From: Onthophagus taurus | Lineage: Eukaryota; Arthropoda; Insecta; Coleoptera; Scarabaeidae | Assembly: GCF_036711975.1 (NCBI RefSeq) | Contig: NC_091966.1 | Span: 2,487,501-2,551,500, forward strand | Direction: 5' to 3' | Length of the DNA: 64,000 bases | Shown here: in pieces, positions 1 to 12,183 of the stretch | Layout: each line of letters starts with the position of its first letter | Numbering within the stretch: position 1 is the stretch's first letter | Program-made: the position numbers and the translations under genes | The notes under the pieces: generated by a model | What the model was told of the DNA's origin: nothing | Seen by the model: the letters and a program-made list of their open reading frames with translations, nothing else | Databases searched by the model: none

Positions 1-1023
1 CCATTTTTGTTTAACTTTTTTGTTGGTTGGTTTTTCAGTGGGAGCGATGGAATTTTGGTTGGTCACGCAGCTATTGCAGTCTTGGGGAGTGGTTGGAGGT
101 GTTGGGGTTGGTTCAACGCATGAAACGGTTTCTTCAATCACGGTGCAAGTGTAAACTGTCATTCTAGAACGACCCTCGCATAAAAGATCTGCCGGGCGAT
201 GTCTTAAATTGGAACAATTTCGAGTATCTTCAGTTGGGGGTGGTTGTTGGGGTTCTTGTGGTTGTTGCGGCGGTTGAGGTCTTTGTTGCCGAATATATTC
301 GTAAGTTGTTAAACCGAGGAAGGAGATGTAAATGTGAAAGAAGCAAAGGTGGAGGAGAAGTCCTGCTGTGATCGCCGCGAGGAGTCCGAGTGCTGCTACG
401 ACGGCTAAAAACGCGGCGTCTGAGGATGGTAAAGATGATTGAATGGGAAGCGTTATGTTATCTGGTTTTGAAAACCATCCGGATTCAGTTTGGTGGAAAA
501 TTAATTCGGCTATTGCTAAAATAGCGACGAAAGCCGCTGCAGCAACCGCCGTTGATACGCACATAAGAAATGTTACGTAGTTTCTTGCACCTACGCAATG
601 ATTCAACCACTTACAATGATGATCAAACCCTTCAACGCACTTGTTGCAAGCTCCGCAATGTTTCGTTCTGTCACTTGTCGTTTTTATTTTGCATAAATTA
701 CAATTTCCATCTTCGATAACGTGGATGTGTTTCGATCTGTCCAATTCAGGTACTGGAACCGGAACGTTTTTTCTTAATTCCGGTTCGGCTGGGTCTACTA
801 AAGATGCACCTAAATGCGATGCCAAATGTAATAGGAGCAACGTTGATAGAGTTGCCAAAGCTCCCGATTGCCAATTTGGTGGTAATGCGGGAATGACCAC
901 CAAAAAAGAACCGGTTGAAAGACTTGCTATCGTTAACCAACCGGAAACTTGAAGTGGATGCAACGGAAGCTGAAGGCCGTGCACTCGTCTCAGCTTCCGT
1001 ATGTTGTCAACCGAACTCAGCAT
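1..1023 (-). CDS. Palmitoyltransferase, ZDHHC1/ZDHHC11 type (3' end outside window)
   Basis: One uninterrupted frame runs from an ATG at 1023-1021 to the left edge (341 codons, no stop), so the C-terminus lies outside. DHHC enzymes are membrane S-acyltransferases that attach palmitate to cysteines of client proteins. Seen: two N-terminal hydrophobic segments (about residues 28-48 and 53-71), a cysteine-rich domain (about 108-150) with the pattern SDRTKHCGACNKCVEGFDHH, the catalytic DHHC at 134-137 (Cys137), then hydrophobic segments at about 149-172 and 205-240. The tail is rich in Pro and Gln. The CRD wording and the long tail fit the ZDHHC1/11 subfamily, represented in Drosophila by CG17075 (from memory). 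GC content is clearly above the flanks. The start is chosen because the frame begins just before the first membrane segment. Substrates cannot be read from sequence. Confidence 0.9.
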   Translation of the reverse strand, partial: MLSSVDNIRKLRRVHGLQLPLHPLQVSGWLTIASLSTGSFLVVIPALPPNWQSGALATLSTLLLLHLASHLGASLVDPAEPELRKNVPVPVPELDRSKHIHVIEDGNCNLCKIKTTSDRTKHCGACNKCVEGFDHHCKWLNHCVGARNYVTFLMCVSTAVAAAAFVAILAIAELIFHQTESGWFSKPDNITLPIQSSLPSSDAAFLAVVAALGLLAAITAGLLLHLCFFHIYISFLGLTTYEYIRQQRPQPPQQPQEPQQPPPTEDTRNCSNLRHRPADLLCEGRSRMTVYTCTVIEETVSCVEPTPTPPTTPQDCNSCVTNQNSIAPTEKPTNKKVKQKW

Positions 1024-1483
1024 TGCTCATTGCTGTATTGGAACACGAGGAATACATCACCCGCACACCAACCACCTTGCCAACTGTTTGACATCCACCG
1101 ACTACACGCACGTGCCCCAAGTGTTTTTAACTAACGACTCATAACGAATTCTTCCGTTTTAGTTATTGATTTTTCAAATCGAAGTGGTCGCCATCTGTTA
1201 TGGAGAATTTAAAACTTTATGGATTATTTTAAATAAGAAGAATTCTGTTTATTTCCAAATATGTTTTTGTACTGAAACGGTGTTCTGTTACTAATTAAAT
1301 GTTACGCAATCTCACTTTCTTTTCCACGTGGAGTATCATCAATCCTTTAATTAAATCAGTTATGTAACATTGTTTCAAAAATAAGACAGGATTTGTTGTG
1401 GTAAACTGAATCAAATTTGAATTAATTATTAAAATATATTTATAAAGATTATTTTTATAACAATAATCTTAAACTAAATAAAA
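1024..1483. other. Intergenic spacer between ZDHHC start and cuticle-protein end
   Basis: AT-rich. It should contain the 5' UTR and promoter of the leftmost gene and the 3' UTR of the cuticle gene. I see no other coding frame and no convincing TATA box. Confidence 0.5.
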
Positions 1484-2053
1484 TTACAAACTCAACGCAT
1501 TTTTATAAGATTGCAAAAATTCGCTTTTAATAGCAGCTACTTCTTCAGTATCTTGAGCATGAGAAAGTTGTTGTACAGCTTCCAACAAAGCTTCATTACT
1601 TAAAGGAACAAATTCTTCTTCTTCACTTACGCGAAGGCCTTTTCCTTCTTTTAGTGGTGGAAGAAGACTTCTGATGTTGCTCGAGATGGCTAAATGGGCG
1701 TTTCTGGCTTGAACGACTTCTGGTAATTCTTGTGGGATGATCGTTCCCGTAGGAACGAATCCCTCAGAACCGGCTGTGTACGAAACTGATTGTTTATCAC
1801 CGGAATCATCTAAGTAACTGTAGCTGCCTTTAACGGTTCCATCATGATCCCTTTCTTCATTGATGGTGATGTTTTTCGAGATGAAGGAGTACACGTAATG
1901 GCCAGCATTGTCGCTTGCTACTTCAACTATGGCTTGGTCCTCAACTGGTTTTGAGAGACCCACCGCAAATAAACCGATTAAAACGATCTAGAAATTAAAA
2001 TAAAATTAAAAATTAATTTAAAAAAATAAAATTAAACTTACGAAGAATTTCAT
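1484..2053 (-). CDS. Cuticle protein, Rebers-Riddiford RR-1 type
   Basis: Two exons: 2042-2053 (MKFF) and 1484-1987, split by a 54-bp intron with GTAAGT donor and TTTCTAG acceptor. Joined, they give 171 residues. A tiny first exon holding only the first residues of the signal peptide is typical of insect cuticle-protein genes. Residues 1 to about 16 (MKFFIVLIGLFAVGLS) form a signal peptide. The chitin-binding Rebers-Riddiford motif is at residues 58-89: G58, G67, Y74-x-A76, G80-F81, P83, P89; it fits the PROSITE cuticle pattern except Ser66 where D/E/N is usual. The secreted product would bind chitin in soft cuticle (RR-1 inference from the weakly basic linker). The acidic/amphipathic tail (about 120-171) is of unknown role. 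A TATA box lies upstream at 2134-2141. Confidence 0.93.
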
Positions 2054-2133
2054 TTTTGTAGTTTTGTTTTGGGTTGGTGTGGTTGTTGAAAGATGGTAAA
2101 GGTGAGTATGATTATTCCAAACTAAGAACTGCG

Positions 2134-2141
2134 CTTTTATA
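2134..2141 (-). promoter_or_regulatory. TATA box of cuticle-protein gene
   Basis: On the minus strand the sequence reads TATAAAAG, about 81 bp upstream of the ATG at 2053. That leaves room for a 5' UTR of roughly 50 bp, the usual arrangement for cuticle-protein genes. Confidence 0.65.
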
Positions 2142-3160
2142 GTAAAGTAAAAGTTGTTCTTCTTTTTGATTGTTAGATTGTCAAATTGTTTAGATAAGAA
2201 GAGTAAGGTCACGTTATTTCAAATTTTTGGTTAATTTGGTTTTAATACGAAACAAGTTACGTCACGTTTTTGTTTCTTCCTCATTTAATTTTATATTAAA
2301 AATTTTGGTGTAATTTGAAATAAATGAAATTCAAAAAATCATATCTAGATTATTTCTGGGAATAAAGAAATGATATATTTCTTAAATTAGAGCTTAAAAT
2401 GTCTTCTTTAAAATGATATATAACAAATTATTTTGGGAAAAAGCTTTTAGAAATATTGTTTAAAAAAAGGTTGGTTCTAAAGTACGTCAATTTCAAAAAA
2501 TCATATCTGTTTTATTTCTAGGACTAAAGAAATGATATATATCTTAAATTAAAGCTTAAAATGTCTTCTTTAAAATGATATATAATAAATTATTGATTAT
2601 GTAATAAAAGTTTTGCGAGAAAACTTTTAGAAAAATTGTTGAAACAAAAATAAGTTGAAAAAGTTATATTAAAAATAAGTTGGTTTAAAAATGAGTCAAT
2701 TTCAAAAAATCATATTTGGTTTATTTATGGAAATAAAAATATGATATATATTTTAAATTAAAGCTTAAAATGTCTTTTTTAAAATGATGTATAATAAGTT
2801 ATTAATTATGTTAGAAAATTTTTGAGAAAAAGGTTTTAGAAAAATTGTTGAAACTAAATTAAGTTGGTTTAAAAATGAGTCAATTTCAAAAAATCATATC
2901 TGGTTTATTTCTGGAAATAAAGAAATGATATATATCTTAAATTAAAGCTTAAAATGTCTTCTTTAAAATAATGTATAACAAATTATTGATTTTATTGTAA
3001 AATTTTTGGGGAAAAACTTTTAGAAATATTGTTGAAAAAAAAAAGGTTCGTTCTAAAATGCGTCAATTTCAAAAAATCATATCTGTTTTATTTCTGGGAT
3101 TAAAGAAATGATATATATCTTAAATTAAAGCTTAAAATGTTTTCTTTAAAATGATATATA

Positions 3161-5920
3161 ACAAATGATTGATTATGTTATAAAATTTTTGAGAGACAGC
3201 TTTTAGAAAAATTGTTGAAACTAAAATAAGTTGATTTAAAAATGAGACAACTTATAAAAATTATATCTCTTTTATTTCTGGGATTAAAGAAATGATATAT
3301 ATGCTAAATTAAAGCTTAAAGTGTCTTCTTTAAAATGATATATAGCAAGTTATTGATTATGTTAGAAAATTTTTGAGAAAAAGGTTTTAGAAAAATTGTT
3401 GAAACTAAAATAAGTTGATTTAAAAATGAGTCAATTTCAAAAAATCATATCTCTTTTATTTCTGGAATTAAAGAAATGATATATATCTTAAATTAAAGCT
3501 TAAAGTGTCTTCTTTAAAATGATATATAACAAATTATTGATTGTGTTATAAAATTTTTGAGAGACAGCTTTTAGAAAAATTGTTGAAACTAAAATAAGTT
3601 GATTTAAAAATGAGACAACTTATAAAAATTATATCTCTTTTATTTCTGGGATTAAAGAAATGATATATATGCTAAATTAAAGCTTAAAGTGTCTTCTTTA
3701 AAATGATATATAGCAAGTTATTGATTATGTTAGAAAATTTTTGAGAAAAAGGTTTTAGAAAAATTGTTGAAACTAAAATAAGTTGATTTAAAAATGAGTC
3801 AATTTCAAAAAATCATATCTCTTTTATTTCTGGAATTAAAGAAATGATATATATCTTAAATTAAAGCTTAAAGTGTCTTCTTTAAAATGATATATAACAA
3901 ATTATTGATTGTGTTATAAAATTTTTGAGAGACAGCTTTTAGAAAAATTGTTGAAACTAAAATAAGTTGATTTAAAAATGAGACAACTTATAAAAATTAT
4001 ATCTCTTTTATTTCTGGGATTAAAGAAATGATATATATGCTAAATTAAAGCTTAAAGTGTCTTCTTTAAAATGATATATAGCAAGTTATTGATTATGTTA
4101 GAAAATTTTTGAGAAAAAGGTTTTAGAAAAATGGTTGAAACTAAAATAAGTTGGTTTAAAAATGAGTCAATTTCAAAAAATCATATCTGTTTTATTTCTG
4201 GGATTAAAGAAATGCTATATATCTTAAATTAAAGCTTAAAGTGTCTTCTTTAAAATGATATATAACAAATTATTGATTATGTTATAAAATTTTTGAGACA
4301 GCTTTTAGAAAAATTGTTGAAACTAAAATAAGTTGATTTAAAAATGAAACAACTTATAAAAATTATATCTCTTTTATTTCTGGGATTAAAGAAATGATAT
4401 ATACGCTAAATTAAAGCTTAAAGTGTCTTCTTTAAAATGATATATAGCAAGTTATTGATTATGTTAGAAAATGTTTGAGAAAAAGGTTTTAGAAAAATTG
4501 TTGAAACTAAAATAAGTTGATTTAAAAATGAGTCAATTTCAAAAAATCATATCTCTTTTATTTCTGGAATTAAAGAAATGATATATATCTAAAATTAAAG
4601 CTTAAAGTGTCTTCTTTAAAATGATATATAACAAATTATTGATTATGTTATAAAATTTTTGAGAGACAGCTTTTAGAAAAATTGTTGAAACTAAAATAAG
4701 TTGATTTAAAAATGAGACAACTTATAAAAATTATATCTCTTTTATTTCTGGGATTAAAGAAATGATATATATGCTAAATTAAAGCTTAAAGTGTCTTCTT
4801 TAAAATGATATATAGCAAGTTATTGATTATGTTAGAAAATTTTTGAGAAAAAGGTTTTAGAAAAATTGTTGAAACTAAAATAAGTTGATTTAAAAATGAG
4901 TCAAATTCAAAAAATCATATCTCTTTTATTTCTGGAATTAAAGAAATGATATATATCTTAAATTAAAGCTTAAAGTGTCTTCTTTAAAATGATATATAAC
5001 AAATTATTGATTATGTTATAAAATTTTTGAGAGACAGCTTTTAGAAAAATTGTTGAAACTAAAATAAGTTGATTTAAAAATGAGACAACTTATAAAAATT
5101 ATATCTCATTTATTTCTGGGATTAAAGAAATGATATATATGCTAAATTAAAGCTTAAAGTGTCTTCTTTAAAATGATATATAGCAAGTTATTGATTATGT
5201 TAGAAAATTTTTGAGAAAAAGGTTTTAGAAAAATTGTTGAAACTAAAATAAGTTGATTTAAAAATGAGTCAATTTCAAAAAATCATATCTCTTTTATTTC
5301 TGGAATTAAAGAAATGATATATATCTAAAATTAAAGCTTAAAGTGTCTTCTTTAAAATGATATATAACAAATTATTGATTATGTTATAAAATTTTTGAGA
5401 GATAGCTTTTAGAAAAATTGTTGAAACTAAAATAAGTTGATTTAAAAATGAGACAACTTATAAAAATTATATCTCTTTTATTTCTGGGATTAAAGAAATG
5501 ATATATATGCTAAATTAAAGCTTCAAGTGTCTTCTTTAAAATGATATATAGCAAGTTATTGATTATGTTAGAAAATTTTTGAGAAAAAGGTTTTAGAAAA
5601 ATTGTTGAAACTAAAATAAGTTGATTTAAAAATGAGTCAAATTCAAAAAATCATATCTCTTTTATTTCTGGAATTAAAGAAATGATATATATCTTAAATT
5701 AAAGCTTAAAGTGTCTTCTTTAAAATGATATATAACAAATTATTGATTATGTTATAAAATTTTTGAGAGACAGCTTTTAGAAAAATTGTTGAAACTAAAA
5801 TAAGTTGATTTAAAAATGAGACAACTTATAAAAATTATATCTCTTTTATTTCTGGGATTAAAGAAATGATATATATGCTAAATTAAAGCTTAAAGTGTCT
5901 TCTTTAAAATGATATATAAC
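3161..5920. repeat. Dimeric higher-order repeat (368 bp) inside satellite A
   Basis: Two monomer types alternate. Type 1 carries ATAGCAAGTTATTG and GAGAAAAAGGTTTTAG; type 2 carries ATAACAAATTATTG, GAGAGACAGC and GAGACAACTTATAAAAATT. The type-1 marker GCAAGTTATT occurs at 3345, 3713, 4081, 4447, 4815, 5183 and 5551, i.e. 368-bp steps (one of 366 from a 2-bp deletion). Dimers are almost identical to each other, while the two monomer types differ, which defines a higher-order repeat. Confidence 0.9.
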
Positions 5921-6460
5921 AAATTATTGATTATGTTATAAAATTTTTGAGAGAAAACTTTTAGAAAAATTGTTGAAACAAAAATAAGTTGATTTAAAAA
6001 TGGGTCAATTTCAAACAATCATATCTCTTTTATTTTTGGAATTAAAGAAATGATATATATCTTAAATTAAAGCTTAAAATGTCTTCTTTAAAATGATATA
6101 TAACAAATTATTGATTATGTTATAAAATTTTTGAGAGAAAACTTTTAGAAAAATTGTTGCAACAAAAATAAGTTGATTTAAAAATGGGTCAATTTCAAAC
6201 AATCATATCTCTTTTATTTTTGGAATTAAAGAAATGATATATATCTTAAATTAAAGCTTAAAATGTCTTCTTTAAAATGATATATAACAAATTATTGATT
6301 ATGTTATAAAATTTTTGAGAGAAAACTTTTAGAAAAATTGTTGAAACAAAAATAAGTTGATTTAAAAATGGGTCAATTTCAAACAATCATATCTGTTTTA
6401 TTTCTGGGAATAAAGAAATGATATATATTTGAATTAACACTTAAAATGTCTTATTTAAAA
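5905..6460. repeat. Second local amplification in satellite A (monomeric, 183-184 bp)
   Basis: Three consecutive monomers share private variants GAGAGAAAAC, GGGTCAATTTC and CAAACAATCATATC, with GAGAGAAAAC at about 5950, 6133 and 6317. They are more like one another than like the dimeric block on their left, so this is a separate, later expansion. Confidence 0.8.
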
Positions 6461-7439
6461 TGATATATAACAAATTATTGATTATGTAATAAAAGTTTTG
6501 AGAGAAAACTTTTAGAAAAATTGTTGAAACAAAAATAAGTTGGTTTAAAAATGAGTCAATTTCAAAAAATCATATTTGGTTTATTTATGGAAATAAAGAA
6601 ATGATATATATCTTAAATTAAAGCTTAAAATGTCTTCTTTAAAATGATGTATAACAATTTGTTGATTATGTTATAAAATTTTTGAGAAAAAGGTTTTAGA
6701 AAAATTGTTGAAACTAAAATAAGTTGATTTAAAAATGAGTCAATTTATAAAAATTATATCTCTTTTATTTCTGGGAATAAAGAAATGATATATATCTTAA
6801 ATTAAAGCTTAAAGTGTCTTCTTTAAAATGATGTATAACAAGTTATTGATTATGTTATAAAATTTTTGAGAAATAACTTTTAAAAAAATTGTAAAAAAAA
6901 AAGTTGATTTTAAAATGAGTCAACTTAAAAAAATCATATCTGGTTTATTTGTAACAATAAAGAACTGATGTATATCTTAAATTAGAGCTTAATATGTCTT
7001 CTTTAAAATGATGTATAACAAGTTATTGGTTATGTTATAAATTTTTTAAGAGAAAGCTTTCAGAAAAATTGTTGAAACAAAAATATGTTGGTTTAAAAAT
7101 GAGTCTATTTCAAAAAATTATATCGGGTTTCTTTATGGAAATAATGAAATGATATCTATTTTAAATTAAAGCTTAAAATGTCCTCTTTAAAATGATGTAT
7201 AACAATTTATTGATTATATTATTACATTTTTAAGAAAAAGTTTTTAGAAAGATTGTTGAAAAAAAAGTTAATTTTAAAACTAGTCAATTTCAAACATTGA
7301 TATCTGGTTTATTTATAGAAATAAAGAAATGATCTATATCTTAAATTAAAGCCTAATATGTCTTCTTTTAAATGATACATAACAAGTTGTTGGATATATT
7401 ATAAAATTATTGAAAAACATTTCAGGAAATTTTGATTAA

Positions 7440-7725
7440 TTAATTCAAAAATGGGTAAAAATAAACTTCATTCACCTGTATCTTAAGAATCAAGAGTGAT
7501 TTTCCAAAACGCAGTGCATTATTAGAAAGTAGATGGTTTTATTAATAATTTGGTGAAATTCCCATAGTCATTTAAAAGTTAGCAGCTTTTACCACTTGTA
7601 CCAAATTGTACCTTAAGAATCAAAAATGATATTTCAAAATTGATTAGATTATTGGAAAACAGATGCTTTTATTAACAATTTAGTGAAATTGTCATGATAT
7701 ACCATGAATTATAATGAATTACAGT
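7440..7725. repeat. Two degenerate copies of a ~150-bp repeat
   Basis: Two diverged copies begin near 7480 and 7608 with the wording TATCTTAAGAATCAA or TACCTTAAGAATCAA and continue with a TTTTATTAA..ATTT.GTGAAAT stretch. The wording resembles the repeat at 12840-13350. Confidence 0.55.
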
Positions 7726-8574
7726 ACTGTTCAGTAGGAAACGAAAAGTTCTTTCTACCAACATACAAAGATATCTAGCTAAATCTTTCTAATAGGATTA
7801 TTTGTAGGGATGACCTTGTTACACTTTTTATATCACAAATTAAACCTTAAAAAAGTGTTGTTATGGCGATTCACATTTGCAAAATAAATTGTTTGAAGTA
7901 GAAATAAAAACTAATCGAATGGATTTTTGTTGTTATAGCCGCACAAAGCGACGCGAACATCAACCGACACAAAAAAAGAGAAAAATTTGTCAATTCCAAT
8001 CAGAATTGTCGTAATTGTGTTTGATTTTTACTCTGATGAGTTTGGTAGCTGGTGTAAAAGTTTTGCTAAAACATAATTGTTTGTAACTTTTACACTATTT
8101 TTAAACTTATTTTTTTCTTTAAAACATGATAACCAAATTTAATTTAAATTTATCTTTCCATTTAAACTTTTAAAACACGTCTCGTATTTATTATTTGATA
8201 AAATCATGTATTACTTTTCATAATAGAACATTTTTGAATTAAAATTTCTTTCAATTCTTTTTTGTTAAAAATATTTAGTAGACTTCCTTGGTGATTTTAA
8301 ATGTAATCATAATTTTAAATTTCAAACCATTTTGCTTAACAAAAGAATAGACATAAATAAATATCAAGAAACTGGATTTTTCCACAAACATTTTAAAGTA
8401 CTTTAAAAGATCCATTTAGAAAAAAATCGCTTAATGTAAGTGAAAGGAGATCTTAACTAAATATTTGAACTAAAACTAGAATTAACACTAAACCTAGAAC
8501 TAGAAACTTTCGGGTTCAGCCACTTGAGACAACTTGAAAAAACAACCAATTCCCTAAATTTTAATATTTTCACA
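7726..8574. other. AT-rich spacer between satellites A and B
   Basis: No gene is recognised. A short segment at about 8470-8525 (AACACTAAACCTAGAACTAG then TTTCGGGTTCAGCC) is a fragment of the element family found at 54.5-55.3 kb. Confidence 0.5.
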
Positions 8575-10960
8575 TTTTTCTCGATGATCTATGCGTCTAA
8601 CTAAGAGCAAAAGTGTAAGAGATTATTCTCTTACGCTTTTGCAACAATATTATTATTGTTAAGAACAAATTTGCTACCACTTTTGATCTAAAAGCTTTTT
8701 TGTAACATGCTTCGATTCAACAATTTGAAAAAAACAGCAAATTGCTCAAGTTTTCATATTTTCGTACTTTTCTCGATATTTACGTGTTGGAGAACAAAAG
8801 TGCAAGAGAGCAAAATTGTTCAGAATAAAATTTGGTACAACTTTTGTCCCAAAAGATTTTTTGTAACATATTCAAGTTCCCCAATATTACCATCAACAAG
8901 TTGAAAGAAGAACGAATTCATCAAATTTTCATATTTACGTATTTTTCTGGGTATCTATGAGTCTGAGAGCTAAAGTGCAAGAAAACAATATTGTTAAGAA
9001 TAAAATTTGCTATAACTTTCGTTCCAAAAGTGTTTTTGTAACAGGCTTAGATTCCCCCAATGTTACCATCAATAATTTCAAAAAACAACGAATAGGTCAT
9101 ATTTTCATATCTTCGTATTTTTCCTGATATCTATACATCTGAGAGCAAAAGTGAAAGAGAGCAATATTGTTAAGAATAAAATTTGCTACAACTATTGTTT
9201 TAAAAGTTTTTTTGCTACATGCTCAGAATCCCCAATGCTACCATCAACAATTTGAAAGAACAACGAATTCATCAAATTTTCATATTTTTGTATTTTTCGC
9301 GATATCTATAAGTCTGTGAGCAAAAGTGCAAGAGAGCAATATTGTTAAGAATAAAATTTGTTACAACTTTTGTTGCAAAAGTTTTTTTATAACATGTTTA
9401 GATTCCCCAGTGTTATAATCAATAATTTAAAAAATAGCGAATTCGTAAAATTTTCATCATTTCGTATTTTTCTCGATATCTATGCGTCTAAGAGCAACAG
9501 AGGAAATGAGCAATATTGTTAAGAATAAAGTTTGCTATAATTTTCGTTCTAAAACTTTTTTTGTAACATGCTCAGATTCCCCAATGTTACCATCAACAAA
9601 TTAAAAGAACAACGAATTCATCAAAATTTCTTATTTTTACATTTTTCTCAATATCTATGCGCCTGAGAGCAAAAGTGCAAGAGAGCAATATTGTTAAGAA
9701 TAAAATTTGTTACAATTTTTGTTGCAAAAGTTTTTTTATAACATGTTTAGATTCCCCAATGTTAACATCAACAATTTCAAAAAACAACGAATACGTCAAG
9801 TTTTCATGTCTTCGTATTTTCTCCGATATCTATGCATCTGAGAGCAAAAGTGCAAGAGAGCAATATTGTTAAGAATAACATTTGTTATAGCTTTCGTTCT
9901 AAAACTTTTTTTGTAACATGCTCAGATTCCCCAATGTTACCATCAACAAATTGAAAGAACAACGAATTCATCAAAATTTCTTATTTTTACATTTTTCTCA
10001 ATATCTATGCGTCTGAGAGCAAAAGTGCTAGAGAGCAATATTATTAAGAATAAAATTTGCTACAACTTTTGTTGCAAAAGTTTTTGTATAACATGTTTAG
10101 ATTCCCCAGTGTTACCATCAATTACTTGAAAAAACAGCGAATTCGTAAAATTTACATAATTTCGTATTTTCTTTGATATTTATGTGTCTAAGAGCAAAAG
10201 TGCAAAAGAGCAATATTGTTAAGAATAACATTTGTTATAACTTTTGTTCTAAAAGTTTTTTTGTAACATGCTTAGATTCTCCAATGTTAACATCAACAAT
10301 TTCAAAAAATAACGAATACGTCAAGTTTTCATGGGTTCGTATTTTCTCCGATATCTATGCATCTGAGAGCAAAAGTGCAAGAGAGCAATGTTGTTAAGAA
10401 TAACATTTGTTATAGCTTTCGTGCTAAAACTTTTTTTGTAACATGCTCAGATTCCCCAAATGTTACCATCAACAAATTGAAAGAACAACGAATTCATCAA
10501 AATTTCTTATTTTTACATTTTTCTCAATATCTTTGCGTCTGAGAGCAAAAGTGCAAGAGAGCAATATTATTAAGAAAAAAAAATGTTACAACTTTTGTTG
10601 CAATAGTTTTTTTATAACATGTTTAGATTCCCCAGTGTTACCATCAATAACTTGATGAAAAAACAGTGAATTCATCAAATTTTCATATTTTAGTTTTTCC
10701 TCGATATCTATGCGTCTAAGAGCAAAAGTGCAAAAGAGCAATATTGTTAAGAATAAAATTTGCTATAACTTTCGTTCTAAAAGTTTTTTTGTAACATGCT
10801 CAGATTCCCCAATGTTAACATCAACAATTTCAAAAAACAACGAATAGGTAACATTTTCATATCTTCGTATTTTTCTCGATATTTATGTATCTGATTGTGA
10901 AAGTAAAAGTGTAAAAGAGCAATATTGTTAAGAATACAATTTGCTACAACAATTATACTA
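8575..10960. repeat. Satellite B, block 1: ~175-bp tandem array
   Basis: About 13-14 monomers of ~175 bp. Each contains a TTTTTCTCGATATCTATGCG-like stretch, GAGAGCAAAAGTGCAAGAG, AGCAATATTGTTAAGAAT, CAGATTCCCCAATGTTACC and CAACGAATTCATC. The GAGAGCAAAAG marker recurs near 9665, 9840 and 10015. Near-identical stretches recur at about 525 bp (compare 9672 with 10197), indicating three-monomer periodicity. Short open frames of 65-75 codons in this block are by-products of the repeat. Confidence 0.92.
8607..8642. repeat. Hairpin at the left end of satellite B
   Basis: GCAAAAGTGTAAGAGA, a TTAT loop, then TCTCTTACGCTTTTGC: 16-bp arms with one mismatch. The left arm is the ordinary monomer motif; the right arm is its inverted copy, so the outermost monomer folds back on itself. 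Confidence 0.8.
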
Positions 10961-12035
10961 AAACTTTCCGAATCCCGTGCTGTCGCAACAAATACATGAT
11001 TTAATCTAATTTTCGCCTTTTCGTGTTTTAAAAAAAACAATGTTTAAAATGAAATGTAAATTGGATTAAATTAAATCTTTGTTATGAACGGAAATTTTCC
11101 TTTATTTTCATTTTTGGTAATAAAAGGTGCTAATAAAGTATTTTTGACCGGAATATTTTTGGGAAGGTAAAGAAAAATTTCCATCTTGAAATGAAACCAT
11201 AAATAACACAACACACCACATTGTATTCAAACAATTGTAATGTATCTTTTCAATTTAAATGTAATTTCTATTAAAATGTAAATCAATACGTATTTGTACT
11301 ACATTTACATTACAAAAAAAATTGTACTTGAACTAGATCTTCTTCTTGAAGAATTTATTTAGAAATAATTCTTGGTATTTTGCAAAGATCAGCGCAAAAG
11401 AAACGATGACATCTTTTCGAAATGAAACACAATTAGTTATAAGGTCAATTATTTATTATAATTATTCTGGTCATTTACATTTATAAAGTGAACGTTCTTC
11501 ATTGAATTATGAATGAGATCAACGACTTATTTATTAATGGAGAAAAAATGGTTAATAAAAATAAAAATAATCCACACACAAAAACATAGTGTTTAAGAGA
11601 TTTGTTTACGCGAAGTATGTTTGTTAACATATTTTCGATATAATCTGTTCGTGACGCAAACGATTATTAACATTTTACGGGATTTACATAGGAAGCTCGA
11701 TTATATCCGAATTATTAACACCGTTTTAATGATTCATTTTTTGCTTTGATAACAAACTACTTTTGCAAAATTGTTATTAATTAATAAACGTATAAAAACA
11801 CGTTTCACTTTAAAAGGTTAAAAATGTGTGTTTATTTAATTTTTGTTAAATTTCGATGTAGACCATTTTTAATTATCGTAACAGCAATTTCAATTATACC
11901 TAATTGTAACAAAATTATTACCAGGTTGCAACTCCCACATACACACGATTAAAATGACAAAATTCCGTTTTGCACGTGTGCCATGTTTAAAAGAACGGCA
12001 CCGCAAATTAGCTCCTTTACGAAACAATTACCACG

Positions 12036-12048
12036 CCGCTAGGTGGCA
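12036..12048 (+). promoter_or_regulatory. CTCF-like site 1
   Basis: CCGCTAGGTGGCA matches the CTCF core CCASYAGRKGGCR at all but the third position, and G there is common in fly sites. Binding is inferred from sequence only. Confidence 0.45.
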
Positions 12049-12170
12049 TAATTACACGACTAATTGCTCTCATTACGTAAACCACGTCGCCAACGTTTAC
12101 CCCCTTTCTTCTTCTTTCGTGGAAACGTCGCGAATTACCCGTGGAAACCGAGGCGGTTTAGAATCGCCCC

Positions 12171-12183
12171 CCGCTAGATGGGG
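12171..12183 (+). promoter_or_regulatory. CTCF-like site 2
   Basis: CCGCTAGATGGGG lies 135 bp from site 1 in the same orientation. It shares CCGCTAGRTGG but departs from the consensus at the end, so it is the weaker of the two. Confidence 0.35.

Larger units (their letters stand above)
2325..7440. repeat. Satellite A: ~184-bp tandem array, about 28 monomers
   Basis: A monomer of 183-184 bp repeats head to tail. Each copy has CAATTTCAAAAAATCATAT, a TTTATTT..GG stretch, AAATTAAAGCTTAAA and GTCTTCTTTAAAATGAT. Marker spacings measured along the array are 183-184 bp (for example 3127, 3311, 3494, 3678). Outer copies are more diverged than central ones, as expected for unequal exchange. The array starts about 270 bp upstream of the cuticle-protein start codon. 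There is no coding capacity. Confidence 0.93.

Noticed and set aside
2325..7440. CRISPR-like regular repetition
   Set aside because: Units are ~184 bp with no unique spacers, and the host is an animal; this is satellite DNA.
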